DNA of 64,000 bases, taken from Rhizobium leucaenae USDA 9039. Lineage in GTDB: Bacteria > Pseudomonadota > Alphaproteobacteria > Rhizobiales > Rhizobiaceae. The position numbers and the translations under genes are program-made. Shown piece after piece: positions 41,623 to 50,693 of this stretch. The stretch spans positions 62,001-126,000 of the forward strand of contig NZ_AUFB01000015.1 of NCBI RefSeq assembly GCF_000426285.1, given 5' to 3'. The stretch's first letter is position 1, and each line of letters begins with the position of its first letter. Under the pieces are notes generated by a model. The model worked only from the letters and a program-made list of their open reading frames with translations. It was not told where the DNA came from and ran no database searches.

Positions 41623-44600
41623 TCACTTTGTTTTGAGCTCCGCAAGCGCCAATGCGAGTGCTTCTTGGGAGAGCGTGTGGATCGAGGCGTTCTCGGTATA
41701 GACGAGCACGCAATCGATGCGTTTGCCGGGATAAAGCGGCGAAAGGATCTCGCGATAGATGGCAAGCTGTGCGCGGTGGGCGAAGGGAATCTCTTCCGCG
41801 ACACGCGGCGGCACGCGATTCGTCTTGTAGTCTAGGACGACCACGCGGTCGTCGAGCACGGTCAGCCGGTCGATACGGCCGGAGACGGCATAGTTTTGAT
41901 CGCCGAGCGTCAGCGTACCCATGATCGAGACTTCCGCTTGGGCATGGGCGCTGAAAACCCCCTGCAGGTCTGTGTGCGACAACAGCGCCATCACCGATCC
42001 GATCAGCGCTTCGCGCTCGGCCTGCGGCCAGAAGCGTGCGGCTCGTTCGGCATAGCGCCGCGCGGCATCGGCGCGATCTGCCGGCGCGATCTCCGGCAAT
42101 GTCTGCAGCATGCGGTGGATGAAGCGGCCCTTTTCCAGCGAGCGATCCGATTTGGTCTTCTCGGTGAACAGCGGCGAGGCGACAAGCAGATTGTCGGCCT
42201 CGTCGTCGATAATAGTGCCGGCGCCGGACGGGCTGAGCGGCCGGGGCAGGTTTCGCTGCGGCGGCAGCGGCCGGCTCAGTCCCGCCGGTAGCGCTCCTCG
42301 GTCCACGGCCGCTTCCACCTGTTCCGTATGCTCGAATCTGCGTTCGACCTGGGTAACGCGCCAGCTCAGACCCTGCCATTGGCCGTCCGGTCCGGAGAAA
42401 GTGACCGGGGTGCAGCGCTCGCCATCCTGGCGCAGTGTCCTGCAAATCATGGCATGCCATGTATCGGCGTTTTCGCGAATGCCGCGATAGCCGCAGACGA
42501 TCAGCCGGTCGGCGGCGCGTGTCATGCCGACATAGAGCAGGCGGCGATATTCCTCTTCCGCGAGGGATTGCAGCCGCGCTACGCCGGCCTGTGTCAGCGA
42601 ATTGGCGAGCGCGCTGACCGGCACCCAGACCGGCAGCGGAATTTCGCCTTTACCGGTCTCGATCAGCCGCAGCTTGGGCAAATGCGTATGGGTAAAGGCT
42701 TTGCCGCCGCCATCGACGAGGAAAACGATCGGCGCTTCCAAGCCCTTGGAAGCATGCACTGTCATGATCCGCACCTCGTTGCGGCCCTTGTCCTGTTCAC
42801 GCTTCACGGTCGGCGCTTCCAGCTCCAGCGTCGAGATGAAGGATTGCAGGCCCGGCAGGCCGGAGGTTTCGTGGTCCAGCGTGAAGGTCAGGAACTCATC
42901 GAGGATGTCGCTGACCTCCGTGCCGAGCCGCGCCAGGAACTGCCGCCGACCGCCGAAGCTGCCGAGAACGCGCGCGTAGAAGTCATGCACGGACAGACAT
43001 TTAGAGAGCGCAAGGAAGGTTTTCAGCCGGTCGACCGCATGGCGGAAGCGCTCATTGCCGTCATCGGCGAACCTCTGCAGATGGCTCCAGACGCTTTCAT
43101 CATCGCCGCGATAGGCTGCGACCGCGAAAACATCGTTTTCACTAAGATCGAACAGCGGGCTTTTCAAAAGTGCCGCCAGCGAAAGATCGTCTTCCGGCAG
43201 CAGCAGGAAACGGCCAAGCGCCAAAAGGTCCTGGATGGCGATGTGGCTGGTCAGTACCAAGCGGTCGGCACCGGCGACGGGGATATTGTTGCGCCGCTTT
43301 AAGGCCCGGGTCAGCGCATTGACGAAGCTGTCGCGCTTGCGCACCAGCACCAGGATATCGCCGGCCTCGATGAAGCGGGCCTTTCCCTTCTCGATGATCG
43401 TCTCGCGGCCAATGATGTTGCCGATCGTCTGTGCCATGCGCCGCGCCAGGATCGCCGCCGGCGCGCTTTCCGGCGTCGAATCGAAGGGTGCCGTCCAGTC
43501 CTCTTGCTTCGCCAGCGGCTCCGGCGCAATCATCTCCCAGAGATCGACGGCGCCCGGATGACCGATGCGGCTGGAGCGGTGCACGACCGGCTCGGCGGCG
43601 GCGCTGAGGCCGCGGGCGTTTTCGGGCGCCGTGAAGACATGATCGACGGCCGCCAGCACATCGGCGGTCGAACGGAAGGAGAGCGGCAGGCGGATCGACG
43701 AAAACTGCTGGCCGCTGTTATCCACGCGCCGCCGCGTCCGATCGCTTTCCTCGGAGAAGCGCTCTGGCCGCGCTCCCTGGAAGGAATAGATCGACTGTTT
43801 TTCGTCGCCGACCGCAAAGATGGTCCGGAGGGTCGGGCGCGCGCTTTCGCCAGAGAAGAAATCCTCCGCCAGCGATTGGATGACACTCCATTGGATAGGA
43901 CTGGTGTCCTGCGCTTCATCGACGAGGATATGGTCTATGCCCTGGTCCAACTTGTAGTGGATCCAGGGGCCGACATCCTTCTTGATCAGAAGATCGGCGG
44001 TACGGGTGATCAGGTCTTCGAAATCGAGTTGGCTGCGCCGCTTCTTCAAGTCTTCGTAGTCGCGGTTCAGCCGGTCGGCGAGTGTGAGCGCCGCGCGTGT
44101 GGCGCGATACATTCGCATCAGCTTCAGCCGGTCGCGACACGTGACGACATGCGCGCGGGCGGCGGCAACGGCGTCGGCCAGCGCAGGAGCATCCGCCAGC
44201 ATCGCCTTGACGAGAAACTGATTGTCCGACTTCGGCTCGCCCTTGCCGGTCAGCATGACCTTCTCGAGGATTTCCGCGCGGATGATCGGGTTGGTTTCGC
44301 GTTTGGCAACGCGCAGCCCGTAGGCGATATCCAGTGCCTTTGCTCCGCCCTTGAGATCGGCAAGGGTCAGATAAAGCTCCAGCATCGAACCGCAAAGACC
44401 GGGCAGCGGCCAATATTGCTCCGCGATACCCGCTTCCGTGTCATCGGGAGAAAGACCGAGGTGGACGAGTAGAGCAGCTTCGATGCCGCCGTTGCGTTCA
44501 GCTTCCGCCGTGAAGCGGCGGATAGGGTTGCGGTTGGCGACGATCTCGCTGAGCAGTGTCTCCAAGCCAGATTCGTCGCCGAGATCGAGCACATAGGCGA

Positions 44601-45189
44601 AGGCCTCGGCAAGTTCGGCATTCGGATGTTGCGGCGTTGCCGTCAGCAGCGACCGACGGGCGTCATCCAGCAGGGTCGCTGCGGCGCGATCGTCGAGAAC
44701 CGAGAAATGGCCGGCGACATTGGCTTCCAGCGGAAATTGATGCAGCAGCGCCTCGCAGAAGGCGTGGATCGTCTGGATCTTCAGCCCGCCCGGCGTCTCC
44801 AGCGCCTTGGCAAAGAGGCGGCGTGCCTCGGCAAGTTTCAAGAGGCCCGGCTCCGCACCTTCGATCTCGGCGATCCGCGCCTTCAGCTCCTCGTCCGGCA
44901 ATGTTGCCCAGGCGGCGAGCCGATCGAAAACGCGGTTCGACATTTCGGAGGCGGCGGCCTTAGTATAAGTGAGGCAGAGAATGGCCGACGGCCGCGCGCC
45001 GGCAAGCAGCAGGCGGATGACGCGCTGCGTCAGTACATGCGTCTTGCCGGAACCGGCATTGGCCGAGACCCAGGCGGATCGTTCCGGATCGGAGGCAATG
45101 GATTGCTGCACCGTCGTCCAGCCGATCCAGACGCCGGGATCGTCGCTGTCAGGCAGGGCGGCCAGCTCGCCGTTGGAAAGCTCACTCAT
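41623..45189 (-). CDS. addA: double-strand break repair helicase/nuclease AddA
   Basis: A 1188-residue UvrD-like 3'-5' helicase with a C-terminal nuclease, the alphaproteobacterial counterpart of RecB. Walker A is WVSANAGSGKTHVLTQRVIR near residues 38-57; later motifs are HILVDEAQDTSPIQWSVIQS, FAVGDEKQSIYSFQGA, IMTVHASKGLEAPIVFLVDG and YVGMTRAADRLIVCGY. The PD-(D/E)XK nuclease is marked by VVVLDYKTNRVPPR near the C-terminus. ATG 45187-45189 is used; it overlaps the addB stop by 8 bp. Confidence 0.95.
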   Translation of the reverse strand: MSELSNGELAALPDSDDPGVWIGWTTVQQSIASDPERSAWVSANAGSGKTHVLTQRVIRLLLAGARPSAILCLTYTKAAASEMSNRVFDRLAAWATLPDEELKARIAEIEGAEPGLLKLAEARRLFAKALETPGGLKIQTIHAFCEALLHQFPLEANVAGHFSVLDDRAAATLLDDARRSLLTATPQHPNAELAEAFAYVLDLGDESGLETLLSEIVANRNPIRRFTAEAERNGGIEAALLVHLGLSPDDTEAGIAEQYWPLPGLCGSMLELYLTLADLKGGAKALDIAYGLRVAKRETNPIIRAEILEKVMLTGKGEPKSDNQFLVKAMLADAPALADAVAAARAHVVTCRDRLKLMRMYRATRAALTLADRLNRDYEDLKKRRSQLDFEDLITRTADLLIKKDVGPWIHYKLDQGIDHILVDEAQDTSPIQWSVIQSLAEDFFSGESARPTLRTIFAVGDEKQSIYSFQGARPERFSEESDRTRRRVDNSGQQFSSIRLPLSFRSTADVLAAVDHVFTAPENARGLSAAAEPVVHRSSRIGHPGAVDLWEMIAPEPLAKQEDWTAPFDSTPESAPAAILARRMAQTIGNIIGRETIIEKGKARFIEAGDILVLVRKRDSFVNALTRALKRRNNIPVAGADRLVLTSHIAIQDLLALGRFLLLPEDDLSLAALLKSPLFDLSENDVFAVAAYRGDDESVWSHLQRFADDGNERFRHAVDRLKTFLALSKCLSVHDFYARVLGSFGGRRQFLARLGTEVSDILDEFLTFTLDHETSGLPGLQSFISTLELEAPTVKREQDKGRNEVRIMTVHASKGLEAPIVFLVDGGGKAFTHTHLPKLRLIETGKGEIPLPVWVPVSALANSLTQAGVARLQSLAEEEYRRLLYVGMTRAADRLIVCGYRGIRENADTWHAMICRTLRQDGERCTPVTFSGPDGQWQGLSWRVTQVERRFEHTEQVEAAVDRGALPAGLSRPLPPQRNLPRPLSPSGAGTIIDDEADNLLVASPLFTEKTKSDRSLEKGRFIHRMLQTLPEIAPADRADAARRYAERAARFWPQAEREALIGSVMALLSHTDLQGVFSAHAQAEVSIMGTLTLGDQNYAVSGRIDRLTVLDDRVVVLDYKTNRVPPRVAEEIPFAHRAQLAIYREILSPLYPGKRIDCVLVYTENASIHTLSQEALALALAELKTK

Positions 45190-48100
45190 CGCCGCCTCCC
45201 TCCTGCTCGGTCTCCGCCGTCGACCATTCGGAGACGCGAGCGAGATGGTCGTAATCGCCGCCATATTCGAATTGCTGGGCAGGGATCAGCCGTGACGAGA
45301 AGCCCTTTTCGCCGGATTGCAGCAGGGCGACGAATTTGACGAGCTGGTCCATCGACTCTTCAGCCAGATCCATAGCCGACTTTGTTTCCGTCTTGCCGCT
45401 GCGGCCGGACAGTTCATTGTTGACCTGATCGACCTTGAAGCGATCGCCGGGCCTCAGCCGGACATAGAGCAGGTTTTCCGGAACGAGCGGGCCGACAGTG
45501 CGGAAAGCACCGGCCTTCAGTGCATAGGCTTCCAGCGCCAATTGCGGATCGAGCAGCGCGCGGGCCTGCGCCGGCGAGGGATTGTAGCCGGTCTTGTAGT
45601 CGATGATATCAGCGGCTTTGCTGCCTTTGAAATCGATGCGGTCGGCAACGCCGGTCAGGCGGATGCCGATCGGCTCGATCTCGACGCCGGCCGGCACTTC
45701 CGTTACCGTCGTGCGGATCTCCGGCCGTCGCTCCGCTTCCCAGGCGAGGAAGGCACGCGCCACTTCGCGGAAACGTGGTCGCCAGACGCTGTCGATATGA
45801 ACAGGCAATTGTTCGGCGTCGAAAAGCTCGGCGACGATGCGATCCATAGCCAGCGATGCATCCGGTGTTCCCGCGATATGACCTTCACGGATGAAGCGAT
45901 CGATGATCTTATGATAGAGCGTGCCGCGCTCGGCCGGACCCGGGTCGCGGTTGAAGGGAGCGATCGGATCGAGCCGCAGGACACGTCGGGCATAGATCGC
46001 ATAGGGATCGCGGCGAAGGCGGCCGACCTCGCTGAAGGAATAGCTTTTCGGCTGCAGCTCGGCCGGCGGTTTCGGAGAGGGCCTTGCCGCCGGGGCCTGG
46101 TTTTCGCCTTCGTCGATCATCCCGGCCCAATGGCGGTATTGATCGCCGCGCGCTTTTAATTCTGCCGCAAACGTCTTGCCGCCCAGTGCCATCAGACGCT
46201 GCAGCCATCGTGATGCCACTGTCGGGGTCGAGCCCTGTCGCAATGCGCGCGAATAGATCAGGTCGCGCGTCCCGTTCGCCATCTCGAAATCGTGGGCGAG
46301 CTGGCCGATGCGGCGCTCCGGCGGTTCCAGGCCGATCTCGGTCTTCATCGTACGGGAGATGAAGGGATTGTTGGCGGTCTGGCCCGGCCAGGAGCCTTCA
46401 TTGAGCCCGCCGAGGATCAGTGTATCGACGCTTTGCAGGCGTGCTTCCAGCGTGCCGAAGATAAACAGGCGGGGGTGGCTCAATGCCCGAGGCTTGACCG
46501 CCTGTCCGGCAGAGAGCGCAGCCATGATATCGATCCACTGCGGCCCATTCGCTTCGAGCTGGCCGTCGGTGCCCATGACCTCCTTCAGCAGGCTCGCGAG
46601 CGTATCTCCGGCCTCGCCCGACCAGAGCGCGGCCAGATTGCCGCGCTCATCGGCGGCAACGGCTTCAAGGGCGCCCCCCGTCCGGTCGGCCCATTCGGAA
46701 AGGGTAGGAAGTCCGGCGGTTGATGGTGACAGCGCCGAGGTCAGCGGCTCGCATGCCGCTGTGATCTTGCGGGCCAGCGCGTGCGCATGCTCCACGGCTT
46801 CCGGGGACAGGGATTTGCGCCACTGCGGCGGATGACGGTCCATCGCCTGTTCGGTGAGCTGTCGGTCGAGTAGGGATTCCAGCGCGCCGATATCGACCTC
46901 AGCGATGCCGCCCCTCAAGGCGAGGATTTCCAGCGCATCGACGCCAAGCTGCAACGCATCCGGCCCAAGGCCGAAACGGGCGAGGGGGTGCTTCATGAGC
47001 GACACGATGGCAACGGGGTCACCAGGGCGAAGCGTCGCCTCCAGCAGCAATTGCAGCAGCGTTCCTTGGGGCGTGGCGGCAAGGGGTGTGCCGGCCGAAT
47101 CGTCGGCGGTGATGCCGAAGCGGGCGAGCTCCCCCGTCACGCGCCGCGCGAGGTTACGGTCGGTCGTGATCAGCGCCGCTTGGCTTTCGCCGCCGTTGCG
47201 CCCCGGCTTATCCAGCGCGAGCCGCAAGGCGATGGCGATCGCCGTCGCCTCCTCACGCTCGTTCGTTGCCTCGATCAGGGCGACCTCGGCGAAGGCTCGT
47301 GCAACAGCGTCCGGTGCCAGTGTCTTTTGCCATGCGCCCCAGCCGCTGGTCGCTTTCGCCGGCGCCAGCGCGTGCGACAGGACCTCGGCGCGCATTTGCA
47401 TGCTTTCCGGCGCTTCGGCAACGGTTTGCACATCGCTTCGCTCCACGCGCAGCCGCTTCAGCAGCAGCGACAGGCCATATTGGGAATGGCTGCGTGTTGT
47501 TGGATCGACCGTTCCACTGATGCCCGTCTCCGGAGCCACGAGTCGCCAGTCCTCTTCCGGCATCGTGAGATCGAGCCCAGGCAGCACGATGACCCCCTGC
47601 GGCAGCGAAGCGACGGCGGCAATCAGTTCGGCCGTCGCAGGCACGGAGCCGGTCGAGCCGGCGATGATGATCGGCCCGCTATGCTGCATCGTGGCAAGCC
47701 GCTTGGCTTCGGCGCGCAGAATGGCATTGCGGTTGCGGGCTGCGGAAGATCTGCCGAGTTCTTCCAGCCGCGCCGGCCAGAAGGTGCTGGCGATCTGCAG
47801 GAATTCGGTGGTCAATTGCCACCAGAGCGCATGGTCCTCGGCACTGAGATTGGCAAGCTCAGCCCAGTCGCGATCCTCGGTCTCGATGGAATCGATGAGT
47901 TCGGCCAGATTGCGCGCCAGCCAGATGGCATCTGCCGGGCTTGCGGGGGCGACGAGCGGCGAATCCGAATGAATGTCGCGAACGATCTGCGGTAGCCTGT
48001 TGCGCCAGGCAAGGATCAGCCGCGCCAGTTCCAAGAGCCGCGCTGTATTGGCAAGCGGCTGCGCCAGGTCGGCGGTGACGGGCAAGGTCTCTTCGAAATA

Positions 48101-48370
48101 GCCGCTATCATCGTCCGTCTCGCCGAGCGGGCGGATCACCGGCAGGATCGCCGAGCGGCCGCCCAACAGATCGACGAATTCCGAACGGAGCACGCGCGCC
48201 GCGCGTCTTGTCGGCAGGAAGATGGTGACCTTGGCAAGCGACAGCGGATCGCTGGGATCGTGGCGAAAGTGGTCCGTCAGCCGGCCGTCGCAAAGCGCGC
48301 CGGCAAGGGTCTTCAGAAAAGGCAGGCCTGCCGGGATCGTCAGAATGCGTTGCCGGTGCCCGCCCGTCAT
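45182..48370 (-). CDS. addB: double-strand break repair protein AddB
   Basis: A 1062-residue partner of AddA. The N-terminal region begins MTGGHRQRILTIPAGLPFLK, with FLPTRRAARVLRSEFVDLLG and IIIAGSTGSVPATAELIAAV (an inactive helicase-like core). The middle part has LFIFGTLEARLQSVDTLILG and GLNEGSWPGQTANNPFISRT, as in AddB proteins. The C-terminal RecB-type nuclease has SFSEVGRLRRDPYAIYARRV, DRIDFKGSKAADIIDYKTGY and LAWEAERRPEIR. It starts 3 bp after the murU stop. Confidence 0.94.
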   Translation of the reverse strand: MTGGHRQRILTIPAGLPFLKTLAGALCDGRLTDHFRHDPSDPLSLAKVTIFLPTRRAARVLRSEFVDLLGGRSAILPVIRPLGETDDDSGYFEETLPVTADLAQPLANTARLLELARLILAWRNRLPQIVRDIHSDSPLVAPASPADAIWLARNLAELIDSIETEDRDWAELANLSAEDHALWWQLTTEFLQIASTFWPARLEELGRSSAARNRNAILRAEAKRLATMQHSGPIIIAGSTGSVPATAELIAAVASLPQGVIVLPGLDLTMPEEDWRLVAPETGISGTVDPTTRSHSQYGLSLLLKRLRVERSDVQTVAEAPESMQMRAEVLSHALAPAKATSGWGAWQKTLAPDAVARAFAEVALIEATNEREEATAIAIALRLALDKPGRNGGESQAALITTDRNLARRVTGELARFGITADDSAGTPLAATPQGTLLQLLLEATLRPGDPVAIVSLMKHPLARFGLGPDALQLGVDALEILALRGGIAEVDIGALESLLDRQLTEQAMDRHPPQWRKSLSPEAVEHAHALARKITAACEPLTSALSPSTAGLPTLSEWADRTGGALEAVAADERGNLAALWSGEAGDTLASLLKEVMGTDGQLEANGPQWIDIMAALSAGQAVKPRALSHPRLFIFGTLEARLQSVDTLILGGLNEGSWPGQTANNPFISRTMKTEIGLEPPERRIGQLAHDFEMANGTRDLIYSRALRQGSTPTVASRWLQRLMALGGKTFAAELKARGDQYRHWAGMIDEGENQAPAARPSPKPPAELQPKSYSFSEVGRLRRDPYAIYARRVLRLDPIAPFNRDPGPAERGTLYHKIIDRFIREGHIAGTPDASLAMDRIVAELFDAEQLPVHIDSVWRPRFREVARAFLAWEAERRPEIRTTVTEVPAGVEIEPIGIRLTGVADRIDFKGSKAADIIDYKTGYNPSPAQARALLDPQLALEAYALKAGAFRTVGPLVPENLLYVRLRPGDRFKVDQVNNELSGRSGKTETKSAMDLAEESMDQLVKFVALLQSGEKGFSSRLIPAQQFEYGGDYDHLARVSEWSTAETEQEGGGDE

Positions 48371-48373
48371 CCG

Positions 48374-49105
48374 TCACGCAAACGCCCGGAAGGTCCGGAT
48401 CGTTTCCTCCGCCTCGCCGATCGCCTCCGGCGTGCCGACAGTCAGCCAATGGCCTTCAAGCATCGTGCCGTAAAGCCGCCCTTTGGCGATTCCCTTGTCG
48501 AAATAGATATTAATGTTGAAGGCATTATCAGGCGCATCATCAAGAAGCGAGGGATTCATGACGAAGGCACCGGCATAGACGACGCCGTTGTGCTGGGCGT
48601 CGCGATAGCGTGTGAGGCGACCGTCATCAGCCATGCTGAAGTCGTTCTTGCCGTTATGGCCCGTGGTTCTTTCCAGCTCGACGCACAGCATGGCCATATC
48701 CATGCGCTGCTCGTCATAAAATCCGGCCAATCGCTCGAGATTTGTCGGATGGCCAGGCTTCTCGCCGATCCAGAACAGGTCGGCATTCATGATGAAAACC
48801 GGATCTCGGCCCAACAGCGTAAGGCCTTTGACGAGGCCGCCGCCATTATTCATCAGCGCGTCCCGCTCGTCCGAGATCAGAATTTCCAATCCGCGATAGG
48901 TCCGGAGATGCGCTTCCATCTGATCGGCGTGGTGATGAACATTGACCACCGCTTGCTCGACGCCGGCTTCGGCCAGCGCGTCCAGCGCATAATCGATCAT
49001 CGGTTTACCGGCGATCTTTACCAGCGGCTTGGGGATGGTGTTGGTGATCGGTCGCATGCGGGTTCCGAGGCCCGCGGCCAATACCATGGCTTGTCTGATG
49101 GTCAT
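48374..49105 (-). CDS. murU: N-acetylmuramate alpha-1-phosphate uridylyltransferase (MurU-like)
   Basis: A 243-residue nucleotidyltransferase with the signature MVLAAGLGTRMRPITNTIPK near residues 7-26, then PLVKIAGKPMIDYALDALAE and VNVHHHADQMEAHL. Metal-site stretches are VFIMNADLFWIG and NAFNINIYFDKGIAKGRLYG, with a C-terminal HWLTVGTPEAIGEAEE. The MurU assignment rests on similarity type and on its place directly after the AmgK-containing gene: in Pseudomonas, AmgK and MurU form the anomeric pathway that makes UDP-MurNAc during wall recycling. A general NDP-sugar role is the alternative. Confidence 0.85.
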   Translation of the reverse strand: MTIRQAMVLAAGLGTRMRPITNTIPKPLVKIAGKPMIDYALDALAEAGVEQAVVNVHHHADQMEAHLRTYRGLEILISDERDALMNNGGGLVKGLTLLGRDPVFIMNADLFWIGEKPGHPTNLERLAGFYDEQRMDMAMLCVELERTTGHNGKNDFSMADDGRLTRYRDAQHNGVVYAGAFVMNPSLLDDAPDNAFNINIYFDKGIAKGRLYGTMLEGHWLTVGTPEAIGEAEETIRTFRAFA

Positions 49106-49181
49106 TTTGTCTCGAATTTGTGATTCGCTCGGCTTTCCTTGTTTAGCACATTGCAGGAAAACCGTCGCCGCTCTTGGGCAG

Positions 49182-50693
49182 CTAAACGCCGCCTATTCCA
49201 GTTCTTGCACACCATTCACGCAACGGGGCGAGCGTTTCGTGTTCGAAAGCAATGGCGAGATAGGCAAGGGTGCGCGGCATATGCTTCATATAGCCGGGCT
49301 TGCCATCGCGCTGCAGCAGCCGCACCCAGAGGCCGGCGAGCTTGCAATTGCGCTGCGCCGACATAATCGCCCAGCTCTTCAGAAACTTGGCTTCGTCGAA
49401 ACCGCCCTCGACACGCCGGAATGATAGGTAATCCGCCATCAATTGATCCTGCAGATCGCGCTCGACGGTAACGCGCGCGTCCTGGACGATGGAGGCGAGG
49501 TCATAAGCCGTCGGCCCGATCATCGCATCCTGGAAATCGATGAGGCCGATTCGCTGGATGCCCTTTTCTTTGGCCCGCCAGATGATGTTCGGCGAGTGGA
49601 AATCGCGCAGCAGCAGGTTCTTTTCCGCATCGTCCAGCTCGTCGATCAGGCCGTTCCAGATCGCCAGATAGTCCGCCCGCTCCTCATCGGTCGCCGGCGC
49701 ACCGCGTTTCCAGGGCAGATGCCAGTCGAGGAGCAGCCGCGCTTCCATCGCCATGGCTGTCCGGTCGAAATCCGGAATATGATGGACGTGATCCGGCGTG
49801 ACGGGGATATCCTGCGGGATATCAAGGCTATGCAGATGCGCCAGGCAGGCGACGCTTGCCCGATAGCGATCGGCAATCGGCTTGCCTGCTGCGTCGAGCA
49901 CGCCATCGGTGCCGAGATCTTCGATCAAGAGAATGCCCTGATCGTAGTCGGCCGCGAAGATTTCGGGCGCTGCAAAGCCGTTTTCGCGCAGCACATTGGC
50001 GATTGCCACGAAAGGATAGGCGTCCCAGGCGAGATGCGCGACCTTCGGATAGGGCTTTCCGTCAAGCACCGCCGGTCCTTCGGGAAGCCGCGGCCAATCC
50101 ATCAGGATCACGCGCTTGCCGCCGCCTGACGGATGGATGGATTCATAGGCGCGCAGCGAAGCATCGCCCGTCAGGAAACGGCGCTTCGCGCCGGCATAGC
50201 CATGCGCATCGAGGAAAGCGCGAATCGCCAGTACGCGCTGTATGCGGGCGAATTGCTTGGCAGGCGCCGTGATCGTCGCGCGCCGGCCTTCGCCTTCATG
50301 TTCGAGCTTGAGATCAATGCGCTCTCTCGGCAGTTCGCCTCCGGCCATCTCAGGCCATTCGACCAGGCAGACGCCGGTCTGCAGCGCCTCGTCGAAGCCG
50401 AGCTCGTCGAGTTCGCTTGGATCGCCCAAGCGATAGAGATCGAAATGCGAAACCGGGATGCGCAGCTCGTAGGTTTGGACGAGCGTGAAGGTCGGGCTCG
50501 GCACATCCAGCTCGGCATCGTCGGCCATGGCGCGCAGGAGGGCGCGGGCAAGTGACGATTTGCCGGCGCCGAGATCGCCTGACAACGCCAAGCAGTCGCC
50601 GGCCTTGAGCGCCAGTGCCAGATCTTCGCCCAGGCGAGTGGTGGCTGCGTCGTCTGCAAGGAAAAGGGAGATGCTGGTGTTCGCTGCTGTCAT
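49182..50693 (-). CDS. TsaE-AmgK fusion: tRNA t6A ATPase joined to anomeric sugar kinase
   Basis: A 503-residue two-domain protein. Residues about 1-150 are TsaE (YjeE), the ATPase needed for t6A37 tRNA modification: LALSGDLGAGKSSLARALLR (Walker A), VPSPTFTLVQTYELRIPVSH, FDLYRLGDPSELDELGFDEA and CLVEWPEMAGGELP. Residues about 155-503 are an APH-fold kinase like AmgK (N-acetylmuramate/N-acetylglucosamine kinase): RRFLTGDASLRAYESIHP, the catalytic LLLRDFHSPNIIWRAKEKGI and the metal-site IGLIDFQDAMIGPTAYDLAS. The domains are separate proteins in Pseudomonas. It overlaps divL by 4 bp and precedes murU. Confidence 0.92.
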   Translation of the reverse strand: MTAANTSISLFLADDAATTRLGEDLALALKAGDCLALSGDLGAGKSSLARALLRAMADDAELDVPSPTFTLVQTYELRIPVSHFDLYRLGDPSELDELGFDEALQTGVCLVEWPEMAGGELPRERIDLKLEHEGEGRRATITAPAKQFARIQRVLAIRAFLDAHGYAGAKRRFLTGDASLRAYESIHPSGGGKRVILMDWPRLPEGPAVLDGKPYPKVAHLAWDAYPFVAIANVLRENGFAAPEIFAADYDQGILLIEDLGTDGVLDAAGKPIADRYRASVACLAHLHSLDIPQDIPVTPDHVHHIPDFDRTAMAMEARLLLDWHLPWKRGAPATDEERADYLAIWNGLIDELDDAEKNLLLRDFHSPNIIWRAKEKGIQRIGLIDFQDAMIGPTAYDLASIVQDARVTVERDLQDQLMADYLSFRRVEGGFDEAKFLKSWAIMSAQRNCKLAGLWVRLLQRDGKPGYMKHMPRTLAYLAIAFEHETLAPLREWCARTGIGGV

